DNA of 22,345 nucleotides from an archaeon (GCA_016550415.1 JABXGU010000555.1:1-22345), one strand, 5' to 3'; positions 1 to 8,133 are shown, counted from the first letter of the stretch. A program made the numbers and translations. The notes: generated by a model from the letters alone, not told the origin.

Positions 1-495
1 AAAAAGAATCTCACCAAAACAGCATACACAATTGATATTTCGAAAGAGGAATGGAATGCAGCACCTGAAGTAAATCATACCACATTACACCCCAGTATAC
101 TCAATCACCTCTATGTTCAATATGGTCGTGGTGGTTTGATGATACTTCGCCAAGTCAAGGAGCAACCTGAGCTTGGCAATCGCCTTCTCGAGGACCCATC
201 CTATCCTATAGAGGTTTGCCCTTGGATTGTGGCAGAAGTTGATTATGTGGTCCACCAAGAAGCACCATTGCATCTTGAAGATATGCTCTGCCGTCGCATG
301 GAGATTAGCTGGTTGGTTCGCCCAGAATATCAAGGACGTATCGCTGCCGTTGCTGCAACAAGAATGGGTCAGATTCTTAGCTGGTCCAAATCGAGGATGA
401 AGGAGGAGATAGATAATTACATCAATTATGTTAAGAAGAATAGTTTCTTTTTTGAAGGTGAGAGTGCTATTCCTGATATTCCTATTAGAATCTAG
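1..495 (+). CDS. Glycerol-3-phosphate dehydrogenase (GlpA/GlpD-like), C-terminal part, 5' end outside window
   Basis: Frame 1 is open from the first base to the TAG at 493-495, so this is the end of a gene that begins upstream. The visible ~164 residues match the C-terminal domain of FAD-dependent glycerol-3-phosphate dehydrogenases. They hold a YGRGG turn, the segment AEVDYVVHQEAPLHLEDML followed by CRR (the family has an acidic-aromatic stretch then a TLEDxLxRR motif), and a closing helix rich in Ile, Glu and Lys. The family oxidises sn-glycerol 3-phosphate to dihydroxyacetone phosphate and passes electrons to quinone or another acceptor. The FAD domain is not in the window, so the acceptor cannot be judged. 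The next gene, a sugar/polyol kinase 26 bases downstream, fits a glycerol or polyol utilisation operon. The family call is fairly sure; the exact subfamily is not. Confidence 0.82.
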   Translation, partial: KKNLTKTAYTIDISKEEWNAAPEVNHTTLHPSILNHLYVQYGRGGLMILRQVKEQPELGNRLLEDPSYPIEVCPWIVAEVDYVVHQEAPLHLEDMLCRRMEISWLVRPEYQGRIAAVAATRMGQILSWSKSRMKEEIDNYINYVKKNSFFFEGESAIPDIPIRI

Positions 496-521
496 AAAGA
501 TTAGACAAACAGGGTAGGCTG

Positions 522-2090
522 GTGATTAGACTGGTTGATTGTATTTTAGCTGTAGATGTTGGTACAACTCAAACTAAGGCTGCATTAGTAAGTACTCAAG
601 ATGGTACTATCATCGCTACTACCAGCCAGAGTAATTTACTCGAATATCCTCAACCAAGATATGTAGAGCAGGAACCAGACCAAATCTGGGAATCAGTTAA
701 GATAACTGCAAAAGCGGTTCAAAAAGACCCAAAGGCACTGTCTGCAAGAATTATCGCATTGACCTTCTGTGCGCAAATGACCGGAATCGTGCCACTTGGC
801 GATTATGGGAAGCCACTTATGAAATTCCTTACTTGGTTGGATACGCGAGCAGCACCACTTGTTCCCAAGATAGTACCTGGACTTATTCGCATCAAAGGTT
901 ATGGGCTTCGTAGACTCCTCAAATTTCTCCGAGTCACAGGCGGCGTCCCAAGCTTTACAGGAAAAGATGTCATTAGTAAGCATTTTTGGCTTAAACATCA
1001 GCGCCCTGACATCTACAAGAAAGCATCGAAGATCATCGATACTAAGGATTATTGTATATTCAAAGCAACCAATCAATATGTCACGAGTGCTGATTTGGCT
1101 GCAGTAACTTGGCTTATGGATACTAGACCAGGACGCTCTTGTTGGTCTGAAGACATCTTCAGTATGCTGGAACTTGATTTATCGAAGATGGCTGACATAC
1201 AACCCACAACTGCGATAGTTGGTGAAGTAGTACCAACTACTGCTAAAGAACTTGGGATTCCTGTAGGAACACCAGTGGTAAACGGAACTGGAGACATTAT
1301 GGCTGCAGCTATTGGCTCCGGCGCTATTCGTGATGGAGACCTCAGTGCCTGCATTGGAACGTCAGGGTGGGTCGTCTGTCATTGCCCTGAACGCTGCAAG
1401 GATTTGGGTTTGTATACGGGAACAGTCTTCAGCGCCAATCCTGAACGTTACCTAATCCTTTGCAAGCAAGAAACCTCAGGTGGCGCCTTAGAATGGGTCA
1501 AAAACATCCTCTTTACAAGCAAAACATCCATCCAGTGGAGAGAAATCGATGAACAAGTTTCCAAAACCGAACCAGGCGCTGATGGTTTATTCTTCCTCCC
1601 TTGGCTTACAGGTGAACGGGCACCAATTGATGACCATTCAATAAGAGGTGTGTTCTATAACCTTAACCTGAAACATACCCAAAGCCAATTGCTTCGAGCA
1701 ACCTATGAAGGCATCGCTTTCAACCTTCGCTGGGCATTAGATGCCACTGAGAAAGTACGAGAAAAGAAAATCAAATCACCCGTTGAGAACATTCGTCTAA
1801 TTGGAGGAGGAGCAAAAAGCGATATCTGGATGCAAATCATCACCGACACATTAAACAAAAATATTGAGCGAGTCCATCGACCACAAGATGCAACTGCACA
1901 TGGCGTAGCACTTACCGCAATGGTAGGACTGAAACTTCTACAAAACTTTGATGAAATCATTCCACTCATCAAAGTTGATCGAACCTTTCAACCCAATGTA
2001 GAAAATGCAAAGTTCTATGCTGAAAAATTCAATCTCTTCAAAGAAATCTACAAAATAAATAGAAGTTTGCACCAACGATTGAATGCGTAA
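522..2090 (+). CDS. FGGY-family carbohydrate kinase (xylulokinase/glycerol kinase-like)
   Basis: This 522-residue protein has the length and layout of FGGY kinases, which phosphorylate sugars or polyols with ATP. The N-terminal phosphate loop is DVGTTQTK with D12 and G14-T16. The likely catalytic Asp is D258 in NGTGD. An ATP-side GTSGW motif follows, then the C-terminal signature region ATYEGIAFNLRWAL and the adenosine-binding stretch IRLIGGGAKSDIW. The glycine-rich C-terminal motif resembles xylulokinase more than classical GlpK, so the substrate is open: glycerol is suggested by the dehydrogenase 26 bases upstream, while xylulose or another polyol is suggested by the sequence. The start is GTG at 522; no strong ribosome-binding site is seen, and tight spacing suggests cotranscription with the upstream gene. 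It is probably cytosolic. Confidence 0.88.
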   Translation: MIRLVDCILAVDVGTTQTKAALVSTQDGTIIATTSQSNLLEYPQPRYVEQEPDQIWESVKITAKAVQKDPKALSARIIALTFCAQMTGIVPLGDYGKPLMKFLTWLDTRAAPLVPKIVPGLIRIKGYGLRRLLKFLRVTGGVPSFTGKDVISKHFWLKHQRPDIYKKASKIIDTKDYCIFKATNQYVTSADLAAVTWLMDTRPGRSCWSEDIFSMLELDLSKMADIQPTTAIVGEVVPTTAKELGIPVGTPVVNGTGDIMAAAIGSGAIRDGDLSACIGTSGWVVCHCPERCKDLGLYTGTVFSANPERYLILCKQETSGGALEWVKNILFTSKTSIQWREIDEQVSKTEPGADGLFFLPWLTGERAPIDDHSIRGVFYNLNLKHTQSQLLRATYEGIAFNLRWALDATEKVREKKIKSPVENIRLIGGGAKSDIWMQIITDTLNKNIERVHRPQDATAHGVALTAMVGLKLLQNFDEIIPLIKVDRTFQPNVENAKFYAEKFNLFKEIYKINRSLHQRLNA

Positions 2091-2129
2091 ATAGAACTAA
2101 CACAAAATATTCAAAGCACAAAAATACAG

Positions 2130-2141
2130 CTCTTCGAAGAG
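2130..2141. promoter_or_regulatory. 12-bp perfect palindrome just before the ferredoxin start codon
   Basis: CTCTTCGAAGAG is perfectly self-complementary and ends 11 bases before the ATG at 2153. It lies in the 62-base gap between the kinase and the winged-helix ferredoxin, where no clear ribosome-binding site or TATA box is visible. It could be a protein-binding site or a small RNA hairpin near the start. Nothing in the sequence decides between these. Confidence 0.35.
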
Positions 2142-2152
2142 TGACCATCACA

Positions 2153-3223
2153 ATGACTAAACAAGATATTTACGTGCGACTAAGAGAGCACCTAGACAGC
2201 CTACCCGTCGGGTTCCCCAGCACAAAATCCGGTGTAGAACTACGAATACTCCGACGCCTATTCACCGAGGAAGAAGCTGAAATGGCTTGTCATTTACAGC
2301 CACTCCCAGAGACAGTAGAACAGATTGCAAAACGAACAAACAGGGATTCCAAAGAACTTGAAGCCCTTCTTGAACAAATGGCGAAAAAAGGTCTAATCTT
2401 CAAATCCAAAGCAGGAGGAAAAACTGCCTACAGGGCGTCATGGTTTGTAATTGGCATCTATGAGGCTCAAGTGAAGAGATTGACAAAGGAGTTTGCACAA
2501 GAATTCGAAGAGTACATCGATGAAAACTTCGAAAAGTGGCTATATGACAGCAAAACACCTCAACTTCGAGTAGTACCTGTTCAATCTAGCATCACACCAT
2601 CAATAGGTATTGCATCATATGAAGATGCACGCGAACTTATCCGACAACAAAGCAAGATTGCTGTCACCGAATGTATTTGCAAGAAGGAAAAGGCCCTCCT
2701 CGGAGAAGGATGCGATAAACCCCGGGAAGTCTGCCTTGCATTTTCCACAGGTGCATGGAGCTATATTGAAAACGGAATTGGTCGAGAAATCACCAAAGAA
2801 GAAGCACTTCAGATTCTTGACCTTGCTGAGGAATCTGGATTAGTCATCAGCCCAGGCAACGCTCAGAAAACCTTCTGCATTTGTTGCTGCTGCGGCTGCT
2901 GCTGTGCACTCCTAAGCAACCTGAAAAAACTTCCTAACCCCGCCGCCTTCGTGGCTAGCAATCATTATGCTGAAGTCGACTCTGAACTTTGCATTGGCTG
3001 CGGAACCTGCCTTGACCGCTGCCAAATTGACGCCATCACCGTTGAGGAAAAAGCCATTATCAACCTTGACCGATGCATAGGATGCGGCTTATGCGTGACA
3101 ACATGTCCAGAGGAAGCATTAACCCTGAGAAAGAAGGATGAAAGCCAAATCATTGTACCACCATCGAATGTAGTTGAGCTCTACATGAAAATTGGAAATG
3201 AGCGACTACAAAAAAGAAGCTAA
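2153..3223 (+). CDS. Winged-helix-like domain plus polyferredoxin with a Cys-rich knot
   Basis: This is a 356-residue member of a family common in anaerobic archaea and bacteria: an N-terminal helix-turn-helix-like region (about residues 30-100) followed by iron-sulfur domains. Numbered from the ATG at 2153, cysteines occur at 174, 176, 187 and 194, then in an extreme cluster of eight within ten residues (C242, C244-C247, C249-C251), and then as two classical ferredoxin motifs (C280/283/286/290 and C308/311/314/318). These imply two [4Fe-4S] clusters plus at least one further metal site. ATG 2153 is preferred over an in-frame GTG at 2141 because homologous N-termini begin at about this point and the GTG lies in a palindrome. 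The precise role is unknown; electron transfer or redox sensing is the natural inference. The 62-base gap to the kinase allows cotranscription. Confidence 0.83.
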   Translation: MTKQDIYVRLREHLDSLPVGFPSTKSGVELRILRRLFTEEEAEMACHLQPLPETVEQIAKRTNRDSKELEALLEQMAKKGLIFKSKAGGKTAYRASWFVIGIYEAQVKRLTKEFAQEFEEYIDENFEKWLYDSKTPQLRVVPVQSSITPSIGIASYEDARELIRQQSKIAVTECICKKEKALLGEGCDKPREVCLAFSTGAWSYIENGIGREITKEEALQILDLAEESGLVISPGNAQKTFCICCCCGCCCALLSNLKKLPNPAAFVASNHYAEVDSELCIGCGTCLDRCQIDAITVEEKAIINLDRCIGCGLCVTTCPEEALTLRKKDESQIIVPPSNVVELYMKIGNERLQKRS

Positions 3224-3282
3224 GTAAAGATTACAGCAAAGCAGCTACCAAAACAGAATATTCCCAGACTCCTGCCAACTTT

Positions 3283-3330
3283 AAGAAAAAAAGAAGAGTG
3301 GAAACCCTCCCATAAAAAACGGGAAGGTTC
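3283..3330 (-). terminator. Hairpin plus T-rich tract ending the acyl-CoA ligase transcript
   Basis: On the minus strand, directly after the ligase TAG, AACCTTCCC (3329-3321) can pair with GGGAGGGTT (3311-3303), allowing one G-U pair, around a T-rich loop. A T-rich tract follows at about 3297-3283. Archaeal termination depends mainly on U-tracts, so the tract is the more relevant part. The ferredoxin gene ends at 3223 from the other side, so the region separates two convergent genes. Confidence 0.5.
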
Positions 3331-5076
3331 CTATTTGGATCGTTTTGCAAGTACCTCTTCACGCAATGAACGCCGAAGAACCTTACCAACAGCAGTCTGA
3401 GGCAGCGACTCACGAAACTCAATCTCACGCGGACGCTTGTAAGCAGCCATACGCTCCTTACACCAGACAATAATCTCAGCCTCCGTAGCCGAAGCACCAG
3501 GCGCCAAGACAATATATGCCTTAACATACTCATTACTCGGATCATCCGGACGTGGAAGACCAATCACCGCAGCCATAGCAATCTTAGGATGTTCAGTTAG
3601 AACATCTTCTATCTCGCGCGGATACGCTTTAAAGCCTGAGACATTTATCATGTCTTTCTTGCGGTCGGTGATTATGGTGAATCCTTCTTCGTCGAGGTGT
3701 CCTATGTCGCCTGTGAGGAAGAAGCGTTTGCCTCCGATTGTGCGGAATACAGCTTCTGTTTCTTTGGGTTTGTTCCAGTAGCCTTTCATGACTTGTGGTC
3801 CGTGGATTGCTATTTCGCCGTCTTCGCCTACTTTCATTTCTTTTGTGCCTTTTTCGAGGTCTAAGATTTTTACGATGGTGTCGGGGACTGGTAGGCCGAC
3901 TGAGCCAAATTTCCGGTCACGTATGTTGCTGGGGTTACCGTGGGTTAGTGGTGAGGTTTCAGTTAATCCGTAGCCTTCAAAGAGGATTGCGCCGGTTGCT
4001 GCTTCGAAGTCTTTGGCGAGTGCAGGGGGTAGTGGTGCGGCACCAGAGCTGCATGCCTTAAGGCTGCCTAAGTCGTATTTTGCGACATTGGGGTGATAGA
4101 CTATACCGGCATACATGGTTGGTACTGCGTGTAGAAGTGTTCCTTTTTCTTTTTGAATGGAGGCTAGCAAGTCGGAGAGAGGGGGTTTGCCTGCACGAGG
4201 ATCTGGAATGCATACTAGTTTGCTTTCGTGATATGCTGCGCAGAGCATTGATAGTGTCAAGCCATAACTGTGATACCAGGGGAGTGCACCGATGTAGACC
4301 TCATTGCCGAATTCCAGTTGTTTTGGTGGACCACCTTCTTTTGGATCCAGCCAGACCCACTCGTGGAATTGGAGCACGTTGCAGTAGAGGTTTCGGTGTG
4401 TGAGCATGGCACCCTTTGGTGTTCCAGTAGTGCCACCAGTATACAAAATGAGAGCTAGGTCTTCAGAGGGTTTGATTTTAATTTTAGGTGGAGTTGGGTC
4501 GAAGTTAGTCATGATATCATCGTAGGAAGTTGTGATTTCTTCCACGTAGTATGGACTCTTGGGGATTTTTCCCAGGAGTCCGCCCAGTACAGCTTTAACC
4601 TTTGGGAGGAATCTTTTGAAGTTACAGACTATTACGTGCTTGACTTTGGTTCCTTTTACGGCTTCATAGCAGGAGGGTGTGAGGTGGGGGTGGTCAATAA
4701 CAAAGACTGCTTTTGCACCAGAGTCTTCTAGTTGGTGGTGGAGTTCGGGTGTTTTGTATTGGGGGTTGCATGTTACACCTACTGCACCTGCTTTCAATAT
4801 GCCAAAGAAGACAGGTGGATAATGAGGTGAGTTAGGGAGAAAGATTGCTACTCGGTCGCCTTTTTTGATGCCTTTACTGTGCAAGAAATTGGCGATGCGA
4901 TCTGCGCTTTCTCGTACTTGTGCGAAGGTTCGTGGAGGTCCAAATATTGTGTAATCCTTGTCTCCACTTTTTTCAGCAGCATCATCTAAAAGTGCGAAAA
5001 GAGGTTTGTCAGGGTACGTTAGTGTTTTCCTAACCTGTTTGGGCCACTTGTGTTTATGCCAGAGCATCTCTTTCAT
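3331..5076 (-). CDS. Long-chain fatty acid-CoA ligase (AMP-forming)
   Basis: The 581-residue protein carries the full set of adenylate-forming enzyme motifs: the P-loop YTGGTTGTPKG at 212-222, a YGLTETSP motif, TGDIGHLDEEGF, the hinge region TDRKKDMINVSGFKAYPREIE-like core (hinge Asp-Arg-Lys then VSGFKAYP), and a C-terminal catalytic lysine at about 565 in QTAVGKVLRR. It should activate a carboxylic acid with ATP and load it onto CoA. The length and the FKAYP hinge fit long-chain acyl-CoA synthetases, though chain length cannot be fixed by eye. The gene stands alone, convergent with the ferredoxin gene and divergent from the acetyltransferase. The upstream TAGGA is a weak ribosome-binding site. 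The last ~110 codons use G/T-ending codons while the rest is strongly A/C-ending, a sharp change described in the findings. Confidence 0.9.
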   Translation of the reverse strand: MKEMLWHKHKWPKQVRKTLTYPDKPLFALLDDAAEKSGDKDYTIFGPPRTFAQVRESADRIANFLHSKGIKKGDRVAIFLPNSPHYPPVFFGILKAGAVGVTCNPQYKTPELHHQLEDSGAKAVFVIDHPHLTPSCYEAVKGTKVKHVIVCNFKRFLPKVKAVLGGLLGKIPKSPYYVEEITTSYDDIMTNFDPTPPKIKIKPSEDLALILYTGGTTGTPKGAMLTHRNLYCNVLQFHEWVWLDPKEGGPPKQLEFGNEVYIGALPWYHSYGLTLSMLCAAYHESKLVCIPDPRAGKPPLSDLLASIQKEKGTLLHAVPTMYAGIVYHPNVAKYDLGSLKACSSGAAPLPPALAKDFEAATGAILFEGYGLTETSPLTHGNPSNIRDRKFGSVGLPVPDTIVKILDLEKGTKEMKVGEDGEIAIHGPQVMKGYWNKPKETEAVFRTIGGKRFFLTGDIGHLDEEGFTIITDRKKDMINVSGFKAYPREIEDVLTEHPKIAMAAVIGLPRPDDPSNEYVKAYIVLAPGASATEAEIIVWCKERMAAYKRPREIEFRESLPQTAVGKVLRRSLREEVLAKRSK

Positions 5077-5186
5077 TGTTTGTCCTACGCTCCAATACTG
5101 TAATTCTCTCTCATGGAGAAAACAGATGTATCGGTAAATACGTGAGGTACTTGTTGATGAACCTTTTGGCGATTGGAAAAACCCTC

Positions 5187-5200
5187 TAAAAAGTATAACT
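5187..5200 (+). promoter_or_regulatory. Probable TATA box of the acetyltransferase gene
   Basis: The A/T-rich element TAAAAAGTATAACT lies about 40 bases before the ATG at 5237. It would place a transcript start near 5218-5222, leaving a short leader with the GAAGGGA ribosome-binding site. The call rests on position and composition only. Confidence 0.4.
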
Positions 5201-5236
5201 TCATTGTATCAATCAATGAAATAGAAGGGAAAAAAG

Positions 5237-5728
5237 ATGAAAGTCAGAAAAGCCAACAGTGGGGATATTTCCGACCTCATCAATTGTCAGTGCAAAATCT
5301 GGGAGAGCTTAAGGACTCTATTGCCACTTGTTTGGGTAGAAAATGAGCTACAGGAACTTCAAGAAGAAAAGATGAAAGAACATTTCAAACGACTCGTCCA
5401 AGATCCGATTCGAATCATTCTTGCAGCAGAAGAAAACAGAGAAATTGTAGGTGTAGCTTTTGGGCGAGCTGGTAAGGGAGGTGTAAGTTGGCTTGGCTTC
5501 ATGGGGGTCATGTCATCTCATCGATCCAAGGGTATAGGCAAAGCGATACTTCAACGATACATTGAGGAATCAAAGCGGCAAGGTGCACACAAGATTAGCT
5601 TGAATACAGCGCCGCAGTTGAAGCCTGCCATTAGACTTTATACTGGAATGGGGTTCATCCCTGAAGGTTTATTCAGACGCCACATCTACGGTGTAGACCT
5701 TATCATCTATAGCAAATTTCTCGATTAA
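5237..5728 (+). CDS. GNAT-family N-acetyltransferase
   Basis: The 163-residue protein fits the GNAT fold. It opens with MKVRKANSGDISDL, has a central strand IILAAEENREIVGVAFG, and a motif A with the acetyl-CoA pyrophosphate loop in HRSKGIGKAIL (the family R/Q-x-x-G-x-G/A pattern). Motif B follows with NTAPQLKPAIRLYTGMGF, where the YxxxGF ending is characteristic. It should transfer an acetyl group from acetyl-CoA to an amine; the substrate cannot be read from sequence. The GAAGGGA ribosome-binding site sits 7-9 bases before the ATG. The gene has its own promoter and diverges from the acyl-CoA ligase. Many small GNATs modify protein N-termini, antibiotics or polyamines, so no specific name is given. 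Confidence 0.88.
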   Translation: MKVRKANSGDISDLINCQCKIWESLRTLLPLVWVENELQELQEEKMKEHFKRLVQDPIRIILAAEENREIVGVAFGRAGKGGVSWLGFMGVMSSHRSKGIGKAILQRYIEESKRQGAHKISLNTAPQLKPAIRLYTGMGFIPEGLFRRHIYGVDLIIYSKFLD

Positions 5729-5762
5729 TTAGTCACAAGTGCTTGAACAGAATCTTCTACCA

Positions 5763-5805
5763 TGATATTAACTTTAAAAAGAACTATCAGAAAAACATAA
5801 TATCA
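5763..5805 (+). promoter_or_regulatory. Promoter of the flavodoxin gene framed by an 8-bp inverted repeat
   Basis: A TATA-like CTTTAAAAAG (about 5772-5781) lies between TGATATTA (5763-5770) and its exact reverse complement TAATATCA (5798-5805). The arrangement of a repeat pair around the core promoter looks like an operator, but A/T-rich repeats of this length can arise by chance. Confidence 0.35.
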
Positions 5806-5852
5806 GAGCGGATAACTAAATCGTGGTTCCAAGAAAATTAGAGGTTAGCCTT

Positions 5853-6092
5853 ATGATTAGAGTTTTAGTTGCTTATGATACTAAATATGGAAACACTCGT
5901 CGCTTGGCTGAAATCATTACACAAGGACTACGTGAAGTCCAAGGAGTAGAAGTTTCTATTACCAACATGAAGGAATTTGATTTCAACAAAGCTGAGGGTT
6001 TTAATGCAATTATAATGGGTTCACCCAATCACTTTGGTGGACCGACTAGAACCTTGCCTTGTAGCAAAGATGCACAAACAAATAGCATGTGA
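5853..6092 (+). pseudogene. Truncated flavodoxin / flavodoxin-fold quinone reductase
   Basis: Residues 1-66 from the ATG at 5853 are a clear flavodoxin N-terminus: a first beta strand (IRVLVAYDT), the FMN phosphate loop DTKYGNTRRLAE, and the second flavin-contact region IIMGSPNHFGGPTR. Homologous proteins run to about 140-200 residues, but here the match stops right after GGPTR and an unrelated tail leads to a TGA after only 79 residues. None of the three forward frames downstream restores the expected helix, so deletion or replacement rather than a simple frameshift is likely. The start is supported by GAGGTT 6 bases upstream. A longer reading from a GTG at 5823 exists but adds residues atypical of flavodoxins. 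The fragment probably cannot fold as a working flavodoxin. Confidence 0.75.
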
Positions 6093-6318
6093 AACTCTAC
6101 AAAATTTGTAGTACAGAAATCCGTACATCGAATATGAAGAGCATGCTCTCTTCTTACGAGAGGATACTACAGCTGGGTAGAATTCATGAGCGCCCAATGT
6201 TTGCCTGATTTGACGCTCGTTAAACACAATTGTCCCGTATCCTGAGAGTATAGTATTATGATTGCTAGTAAGAGCTTTTGAAAATCAACTACATCTTGTG
6301 GATATTTTGCTAGGCTTT
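6093..6318. other. Non-coding or decayed stretch after the flavodoxin fragment
   Basis: No convincing gene was found on either strand in these 226 bases. A reading on the minus strand (6021-6227) has no recognisable domain. The stretch contains a perfect 12-bp palindrome AGAGCATGCTCT at 6138-6149, and CTCTC/GAGAG arms right after it. It may be the debris of the event that truncated the flavodoxin gene, but no insertion-sequence ends or transposase motif could be recognised. Confidence 0.4.
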
Positions 6319-8109
6319 TCAAAGCCCAAGAGATTCGAGTTTCTCTTCTGTGGGAATACCGTCCTTATTCCATCCACGAAGATTATAATACTCAGCCTTA
6401 GCTTCTTCAAGAGTCGCTTTTGATATTTTTTCACCCTTCGCAAAACCTTCGGGCATCTTTTCATTATAGAACTTTAATGGTAACACATCATCTTTTGCTG
6501 TGACTCCCTCACGCACATTGAACATTCGTGTGAGGTTCCATATTCGTTCTCCAGTGGTCAAATAGCTCTCTGGTGTGTAAGAGAAACCGGAAGCCGCATT
6601 GAGAAGCTCTACCATCTCTTTTATGTTAAAAGGTAGAAAGTCGCACACAACAAGAGAGAAACATACAGAACGCTCATCTTGACTATATTTTACGAATTTT
6701 GGTATCCCTTTCATGCTAAGACGGGGGATTGTTCCTTTTAGTTCCGCTGACGGGGTCCAACACCTTTGATGACAACCCCCTCTGTCAGCAGTTGAATAGG
6801 CTAATGCCATTCCCCAAGATCCACGTGGTTCGACACCCGCTAATTCTAATCGTTTGACTTGAATGGCAAAATGAGAGCTATCCTGACCTAGTTTTTCTGC
6901 AGCCGCTAAGGATCCCTTTGCAAGTATTTCTCCAACTCCTTGACGCCTTGCTATCAATTGTAGTAGCTTGTGGACTGCGTCTTCGTTTCCAAATCGGAGA
7001 TTGGCAACCTCATCTTGTTTTAGTATCCCTTTCTCGCTAGCTTCCATGGCGAAAGCAATAGTACCACCCGCGGATATTGTATCAAGACCCAAGTCATCAC
7101 AAAGCAGGTTAGACTTTGCTATAGCACCCAAGTCATCAATTCCACAGTTCGAACCAAGGAGTGCTATGGTTTCATATTCTGGTCCATCGACTTCGAGTCC
7201 TGCATATTTTCCTTCTTTGAAACGTGTTCTTTTACCACAAGCTATGCCACACATATAACAGGCTGTATGTCCAATAACGAATCTATCACGCATTCTCTCC
7301 CCAGAAATTTTATCAGCCCCCTCAAAGACTCCTGATTGAAAATTCCGTGTAGGAAGGAAACCTCCTTCGTTTGACATACTAACCCACATAGCAGTACCAA
7401 TTTCATGACGGAATTGCACAGCTGGGTTTGCCAAGATTTTTTTATTAAATTCCCTGACAAGCACACTGAATGTTTTTGGATTAGCTACAGCAATTGATTT
7501 GTTTCCATTTACAACAACAGCTTTGAGATTCTTTGATCCCATAACTGCACCAATTCCACCTCGCCCAGCAATGTGAGTCTTATCGGTTAAAGCACAAGCG
7601 TAAGTAACTAAATTTTCCCCCGCTGGACCTATAGTAACTACCTCACATCCTTGGTGCTGCGCTTTGAGTGTTCGTTCAGTTTCAAAAGTACCCTTTCCCC
7701 AAAGGTCATCAGCTGGGTGAATAGTTACTCCTTCATCGGATATTTGGATGTAACTTGATGAGGCAGCTTTTCCTTGAATTTGGATGAAGTCAAAACCCGC
7801 CTTCTTAAGTTTGTAGCCAAACTTACCACCAATGTGACTGTCTGTGAAGAGACCTGTATGTGGGGACTTGGTTACAATACACCAACGACCTGAAGTTTGA
7901 ATGTTAGTACCTGTAAGGGGACCTGTCATGAAAAGGAGGATATTATCCGGACATAATGGGGAAATTTGGGCACCCAAGTTATCATATAGAATTTTTGCGC
8001 CTAATCCCTTCCCACCAATGTATTGTTTAGCTAGATCCAAGTCCAGAGAACACTTTTTGATTCTATCATCTGTTAGGTCAATCTTTAGGTATTTTCCAAC
8101 ATAGCCCAT
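6319..8109 (-). CDS. aor: Aldehyde ferredoxin oxidoreductase (tungsten-pterin enzyme)
   Basis: The 596-residue length and motifs match the AOR family, which oxidises aldehydes to carboxylic acids on a tungsten bis-pyranopterin centre and reduces ferredoxin. The N-terminus YVGKYLKIDLTDDRI and YIGGKGLGAKILYD are typical. The four cluster ligands are present at C284, C287, C291 (CYMCGIAC) and a distal C489. The pterin-binding region is seen as DDLGLDTISAGGT and near the C-terminus as NVREGV-x-x-KDD. The start has GGTGA 6 bases upstream. The gene follows homoserine dehydrogenase by 24 bases on the same strand, so the two are probably cotranscribed, a pairing without an obvious metabolic logic. 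Which aldehyde it uses is not readable. A second, divergent AOR lies at 18348. Confidence 0.95.
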   Translation of the reverse strand: MGYVGKYLKIDLTDDRIKKCSLDLDLAKQYIGGKGLGAKILYDNLGAQISPLCPDNILLFMTGPLTGTNIQTSGRWCIVTKSPHTGLFTDSHIGGKFGYKLKKAGFDFIQIQGKAASSSYIQISDEGVTIHPADDLWGKGTFETERTLKAQHQGCEVVTIGPAGENLVTYACALTDKTHIAGRGGIGAVMGSKNLKAVVVNGNKSIAVANPKTFSVLVREFNKKILANPAVQFRHEIGTAMWVSMSNEGGFLPTRNFQSGVFEGADKISGERMRDRFVIGHTACYMCGIACGKRTRFKEGKYAGLEVDGPEYETIALLGSNCGIDDLGAIAKSNLLCDDLGLDTISAGGTIAFAMEASEKGILKQDEVANLRFGNEDAVHKLLQLIARRQGVGEILAKGSLAAAEKLGQDSSHFAIQVKRLELAGVEPRGSWGMALAYSTADRGGCHQRCWTPSAELKGTIPRLSMKGIPKFVKYSQDERSVCFSLVVCDFLPFNIKEMVELLNAASGFSYTPESYLTTGERIWNLTRMFNVREGVTAKDDVLPLKFYNEKMPEGFAKGEKISKATLEEAKAEYYNLRGWNKDGIPTEEKLESLGL

Positions 8110-8133
8110 GGCTCTTCACCAAAGAAGAAGTTA

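Noticed and set aside
693..1354. Open frames antisense to the FGGY kinase
   Set aside because: The kinase is complete and well motifed; the opposite-strand frames have no ribosome-binding site, no domain and no codon pattern of their own.
3788..4458. Several plus-strand open frames inside the acyl-CoA ligase, rich in Arg, Leu and Val
   Set aside because: They come from the keto-rich plus strand opposite a real gene. None has a ribosome-binding site or a recognisable domain.
6093..6318. An insertion-sequence remnant
   Set aside because: No terminal inverted repeats, target duplication or transposase motif could be recognised on either strand.
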